From: Bacteroidota bacterium
GTDB taxonomy: Bacteria; Bacteroidota; Bacteroidia; Chitinophagales; Chitinophagaceae
Assembly: GCA_029561305.1 (NCBI GenBank)
Contig: JAKQJG010000226.1
Span: forward strand, 1-35,099
DNA: 35,099 nucleotides
Direction of reading: 5' to 3'
This document shows, in pieces, positions 32,201-35,099 of the stretch. Within the stretch, counting starts at the first letter, position 1, and each line of letters begins with the position of its first letter. The notes beneath the pieces were generated by a model. It saw only the letters and a program-made list of their open reading frames with translations, was not told the DNA's origin and did no database searches. A program made the translations under genes and the position numbers.

Positions 32201-35099
32201 ACTTGCTACTGGCAGCAGTTGCAGTTACCAGTTAACCAACACTGTAACAGTTACGGTTAACCCCATTGCAACAGTAACAGCAGGCGCAGCATTAGCCGCT
32301 TGCCAGTCGGCATCACCAGCTGCTATTACTTTAACCGGTGCCAGTGTGGGTGGCAGTGCAACTACGGGTGCATGGTCTATAACATCTGGTGGTGGCTCAC
32401 TCAGCAGTACGGCGCAAACAGCCAATCCTGCTGCGGTAACCTATACAGCAGCGGCCAACTATAGCGGTTCCGTTACATTAACACTAACCAGCAATGACCC
32501 AGCAGGACCATGCGGCGCTGTGAGTGCAACAAGGACGATTACAATAAATCCTTTACCAACAAATATTACTCCTGCTGCAGCGGCAGCCTCTGTGTGCAGC
32601 GGCAGCGGAACCGATATACAAATCCCAGCTTCTGAACTGGGTGTAAATTATCAATTAAGAAACAACACAGGCAATATAAACATCGGCAGCCCTGTTGCCG
32701 GAACTGGTGGCACCATCAATTTGCCTACTGGCAACTTAACATCCGCCACTACTTTTAATGTACTGGCCACAAATGCAACTACCAGCTGCAACAGGCAACT
32801 CACTGCTACCGTAACAGTTTTAATGGATAATATTGCGCCAGTTATTACTTGTCCTGGCAATCAAACAATCAACCTGGATGCATCCTGTGACGCTAGTTTG
32901 CCAAACTATACTACCTTATTAACTGTTTCAGATAATTGCACCCCAACCGGATCAATTGTATTAACCCAGTCGCCAACAGCGGGTACCGTTTTAACAGGCA
33001 CAGGTTCACAAACGATTACACTCACGGCTACAGATGCAGCAGGCAATTCCACTAACTGTAATTTTACGCTCACAAGGCTGGATGTTACTGCACCAGTTAT
33101 AACTTGTCCAGCTAATATTACTACCAACGCAACAACAGGTATCTGTGGTGCGGTTGTTAACTATACCATAACCACCACTGACAACTGTTCAGGCCCGTCA
33201 TGCGCTCCGGCATCTATCCCCGGTTATACACTGATAGGCACTTACAACGACCATACCTATTTCCGTTCTAATACCAGTTCGCTCTGGTCCACAGCCAACA
33301 GCAACGCACAGGCATTGGGTGCACACCTGGTTACTATTTCAAGTGCAGGTGAAAGAGCATTCCTGGGTGGTTTGGGATACCATTGGGGTGGAATGACGGA
33401 TGAAGCCGTGGAGGGAACATGGGTATGGGTAACTGGCGAACCAGTAGTATATACTTCGTGGGCCAGCGGTGAACCAAACAACAGCGGTAACCAGGATTAC
33501 CTGGTAATTAACTATGCAGGTACTAACTGGGATGACCAGGGTACTACTGTTTCCGGTTCGCTGCCTTCTATGATTGAATTCGATTGTGGCCAGCCGGTTC
33601 TAAATTTAGTGAGTGGCTATTCAAGCGGGAGTGTTTTCCCCGTAGGTACCACCACCGTTACTTATAATACTACTGATGCCGCTGGCAATACCAGCGCTGA
33701 CTGCAGCTTTACCGTTACCGTTAATGATGCAACAGCACCTACCATTGTTTGCCCGGCAAATATTACTGTGAATGCTGCAGCAGGCGCCTGCGATGCAGTG
33801 GTAAATTACAATGCCCCCGTTGCAACTGACAACTGCGGCACCTGTACTTCTGCTCCAGTTATTACAGGCTACACCTCTTTAGGATTGTATAACGGCAGCG
33901 CCTATTATATTTCCAATACAACTGCCACACCGGTTGCTGCATTCAGTGCGGCCACTGCATTAGGCGCTTCTGTTGCAACCATTGCCAGTGCCACAGAAAA
34001 TACTTTTATCAGGAATGCTGCTAATACCGCTGGCTTTACCGGTTCTTACCTGATCGGCATCAACGATTTGGCTTTAGAAGGTACTTTTGCTGGATTTTCC
34101 GGAGAACCCATTTCCTATACCAACTGGAGTGCCGGCGAACCAAACAACAGCGGCGGCAATGAAGATTATACACAGGTATTAAACACCGGGGTATGGAATG
34201 ATATCGGTGCTGCCGCCCAGAACTACATTATTAAGATCAGCTGCATCACACCCGTACAAACCTCAGGGCTTGCGAGTGGAAGCAGCTTCCCTGTGGGAAC
34301 CAGCACAGTTAATTATTCGGCCACCGATCCCTATGGCAATACAGCCAACTGTTCCTTTACCGTAACGGTGGCGGTTAACCCAGCAGCTTTAGCAAGGTCG
34401 GTAACGGCGGCCACTGCAACTATTTGTGCAGGCAACAGTACTAATATCAATATCGCTTTATCTGATAACGGCATCAGTTACCAGTTGCGTAACAATGCTG
34501 GCAATATCAATATCGGCAGTCCTGTTATTGGCACGGGAGGCACAATCAGTTTACCTACAGGAAATTTGTTGAGCACCACCACTTTCAACATACTCGCTAC
34601 CGGCAGCAGTTGCAGTTACCAGTTAACCAATACTGTAACAGTTACGGTTAACCCGGTTGCTACAGTTACACCAGGCACCACTTTAACCGCCTGCCAGTCG
34701 GCATCACCAGCTGCTATCACTTTGACCGGTGCCAGTGTGGGTGGCAGTACAACTACAGGAGCATGGTCTGTTACATCCGGTGGCGGCACGCTCAGCAGCA
34801 CGGCACAAACAACCAATCCTGCGGCGGTTACTTATACACCTGCTGCTAACTACAGTGGCTCAGTTACATTAACACTAACCACAAATGATCCTGCCGGCCC
34901 ATGCGCCGCCGTGAGTGCAACAAGAACGATCACGGTGAATGCATTACCAACAAATATCACCCCTGCTGCAGCGGCAGCTTCTGTATGCAGCGGCAGCGCA
35001 ACCAATATACAAATCCCCGGATCGCAGGCAGGCGTAAACTATCAATTAAGAAACAACACCGGCAATGTAAACATTGGCAGCCCGGTAGCCGGTACCGGT
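29205..35099 (+). CDS. giant secreted modular protein with C-type-lectin domains nested in HYR domains (3' truncated by window)
   Basis: The frame from ATG 29205 stays open to the window edge: 1965 codons and no stop. Residues 1-40 are a signal peptide (cleavage about ISA-Q). Residues 42-290 are Asn/Gly/Thr/Ser-rich with short strand repeats, probably a beta-solenoid. Residues about 290-500 are Ig/fibronectin-like. From residue 500 the layout is modular: HYR with inserted C-type-lectin-like domain, type A (500-711); same, type B (712-926); Ig-like (927-1018); PKD-like (1019-1114); Ig-like (1115-1207); plain HYR (1208-1292). The same order then restarts at 1293 (A), 1507 (B), 1723, 1816 and 1912. 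Lectin parts carry GEPNN at E630, E850, E1423 and E1645 and WND or WDD about 18 residues later. It is probably a cell-surface or secreted glycan-binding adhesin. No export or anchor signal can be seen, since the C-terminus is missing. Confidence 0.9.
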   Translation, partial: MRNVLIRYVLAKLFAGGNLFKSALLAAIIAGLFSPITISAQCTVGCNQSTTSNTMPGTNNFSNTFCITTGSSLTYNQNFDMNGGTVCVGLNVTFSAGGGNYNGNWTINNYGSFSRGLTLNSGQTFHNYGTYTGSLSLNGGTVINYNGATFTPSSFNFNGGSFTNNSGGTASFGSSVTVNSGATFVNNGTLTTTGLTLNSSASATLGGTTNINGSINNNGSINITGLITVTGNYNQNSSGSISSSSSAQCNALNITGTIQGQGSYNGINGLLLNKTLSPACGGCLINGAAVVGSPANQISGASLTASANNISGTISNPGGSPAATHYIVLRRFGAAVTDQPDDFRSYTVGNTIGSSTVVAVNAISTLSFTDANVIAANGCGTYHYAVFPLNNNGSCGTYNRTINATNRSSITISGTGGTVGTSTGICYGNTSGLLTLSGYVGSIVRWESSVSPFSSWTSIANTTNTYTSGALTQTTQFRAVINAGSGCGNINAAAATITMDNTPPVMSCPANITANATAGICGAVVTYSVSASDACDGSSCAPSSITGYTYIGTYNGHTYFRSNSSSLWPVANSNAQALGAHLVTISSAGENTFLAGLGYHWGGMTDEAVEGTWAWVTGEPVVYTSWNPGEPNNSGNQDYQVLNWSGTNWDDQGTTTGTSLPSIIEFDCLNLNLVSGFSSGSVFPVGVTTVTYNATDAAGNTSADCSFTVTVNDATAPTIVCPANITVNAAAGACDAVVNYNAPVATDNCGTCTSAPAITGYTSLGLYNGSAYYISNATATPAAAFSAATALGASVATIASATENTFVRNAANTAGFTGSYIIGINDVATEGTFLGFAGETISYTNWNSGEPNNSGNEDYIQVLNTGLWNDIGAAAQNYIIKISCITPVLTSGLSSGSTFPVGTSTVNYSATDPNGNTANCSFTVTVAVNPASLARAVSASATVCAGSGTNINIALSDIGISYQLRNNAGNINIGSPVMGTGGTISLPTGNLSATTTFNILATGSSCSYQLTNTVTVTVNPIATVTAGAALAACQSASPAAITLTGASVGGSATTGAWSITSGGGSLSSTAQTANPAAVTYTAAANYSGSVTLTLTSNDPAGPCGAVSATRTITINPLPTNITPAAAAASVCSGSGTDIQIPASELGVNYQLRNNTGNINIGSPVAGTGGTINLPTGNLTSATTFNVLATNATTSCNRQLTATVTVLMDNIAPVITCPGNQTINLDASCDASLPNYTTLLTVSDNCTPTGSIVLTQSPTAGTVLTGTGSQTITLTATDAAGNSTNCNFTLTRLDVTAPVITCPANITTNATTGICGAVVNYTITTTDNCSGPSCAPASIPGYTLIGTYNDHTYFRSNTSSLWSTANSNAQALGAHLVTISSAGERAFLGGLGYHWGGMTDEAVEGTWVWVTGEPVVYTSWASGEPNNSGNQDYLVINYAGTNWDDQGTTVSGSLPSMIEFDCGQPVLNLVSGYSSGSVFPVGTTTVTYNTTDAAGNTSADCSFTVTVNDATAPTIVCPANITVNAAAGACDAVVNYNAPVATDNCGTCTSAPVITGYTSLGLYNGSAYYISNTTATPVAAFSAATALGASVATIASATENTFIRNAANTAGFTGSYLIGINDLALEGTFAGFSGEPISYTNWSAGEPNNSGGNEDYTQVLNTGVWNDIGAAAQNYIIKISCITPVQTSGLASGSSFPVGTSTVNYSATDPYGNTANCSFTVTVAVNPAALARSVTAATATICAGNSTNINIALSDNGISYQLRNNAGNINIGSPVIGTGGTISLPTGNLLSTTTFNILATGSSCSYQLTNTVTVTVNPVATVTPGTTLTACQSASPAAITLTGASVGGSTTTGAWSVTSGGGTLSSTAQTTNPAAVTYTPAANYSGSVTLTLTTNDPAGPCAAVSATRTITVNALPTNITPAAAAASVCSGSATNIQIPGSQAGVNYQLRNNTGNVNIGSPVAGTG
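30702..33080 (+). repeat. super-repeat unit 1 (about 793 codons)
   Basis: This unit contains A, B, Ig-like, PKD-like, Ig-like and plain HYR modules. It runs from DNTPPVMSCPANIT to the end of the plain HYR module. The same series restarts at 33081 in the same frame. Confidence 0.9.
33081..35099 (+). repeat. super-repeat unit 2 (continues past the window)
   Basis: It begins with DVTAPVITCPANIT. The offset to unit 1 is 2379 nt at the start and 2388-2391 nt from the third module on, so it carries a few extra codons. The first 45 codons of module B (31338 against 33723) differ at four positions, all synonymous. Confidence 0.9.

Noticed and set aside
30837-34247. Diversity-generating retroelement target
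   Set aside because: C-type-lectin folds are classic targets of such systems, but no reverse transcriptase or template repeat is in the window, and differences between copies are scattered and partly synonymous rather than confined to adenines.

Overview
The window comes from a Bacteroidota genome, most likely Chitinophagaceae or a close relative. The evidence is SecG, LptE-family, YfhO-family and DUF445 proteins of Bacteroidota type, an outer-membrane barrel receptor with a CarboxypepD_reg-like start, TAnnTTTG-like promoter boxes instead of Shine-Dalgarno sites, and a secreted giant protein built from HYR, PKD-like and Ig-like modules. The genus is an inference; no rRNA is present.

Left part (1-12.4 kb) is mostly housekeeping. 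It starts with the 3' end of a sigma-54 activator, then an LptE-like lipoprotein, an acidic-repeat protein and secG, closed by a terminator. Next come mltG, a YihY/BrkB membrane protein, a periplasmic thioredoxin-fold protein, a MacB/FtsX-type permease, tsaD and a TrmN6-like tRNA methyltransferase. A convergent minus-strand pair (small secreted protein and an AlaDH/PNT-like or saccharopine-dehydrogenase-like enzyme) follows, then hscB. Intergenic repeats are common here, and two of them intrude into the 5' ends of genes (lptE and tsaD).

Middle part (12.4-22.97 kb): tRNA-Leu(CAA); a minus-strand block with a small lipoprotein, an ECF-like sigma factor and a membrane-anchored barrel-like protein; a minus-strand xerD plus Gfo/Idh/MocA oxidoreductase pair; tRNA-His(GTG); a DUF445 membrane protein; a large outer-membrane beta-barrel receptor; a 73-residue unknown protein; and a lipoprotein with TPR-like helices.

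Right part (23-35.1 kb): a four-gene plus-strand set (YfhO-type membrane protein, SAM methyltransferase, two family-2 glycosyltransferases) looks like a surface-glycan operon. After a 570-bp gene-free leader with two perfect hairpins comes the most unusual object, an open reading frame from 29205 that is still open at the window edge (at least 1965 codons). It encodes a secreted protein whose HYR domains each carry a C-type-lectin-like domain inserted inside them. Two kinds of this nested unit alternate, followed by Ig-like and PKD-like modules, and the whole set is tandemly duplicated with a period of about 793 residues. It looks like a modular surface lectin or adhesin; its C-terminus, which would show the export or anchoring route, lies outside the window.
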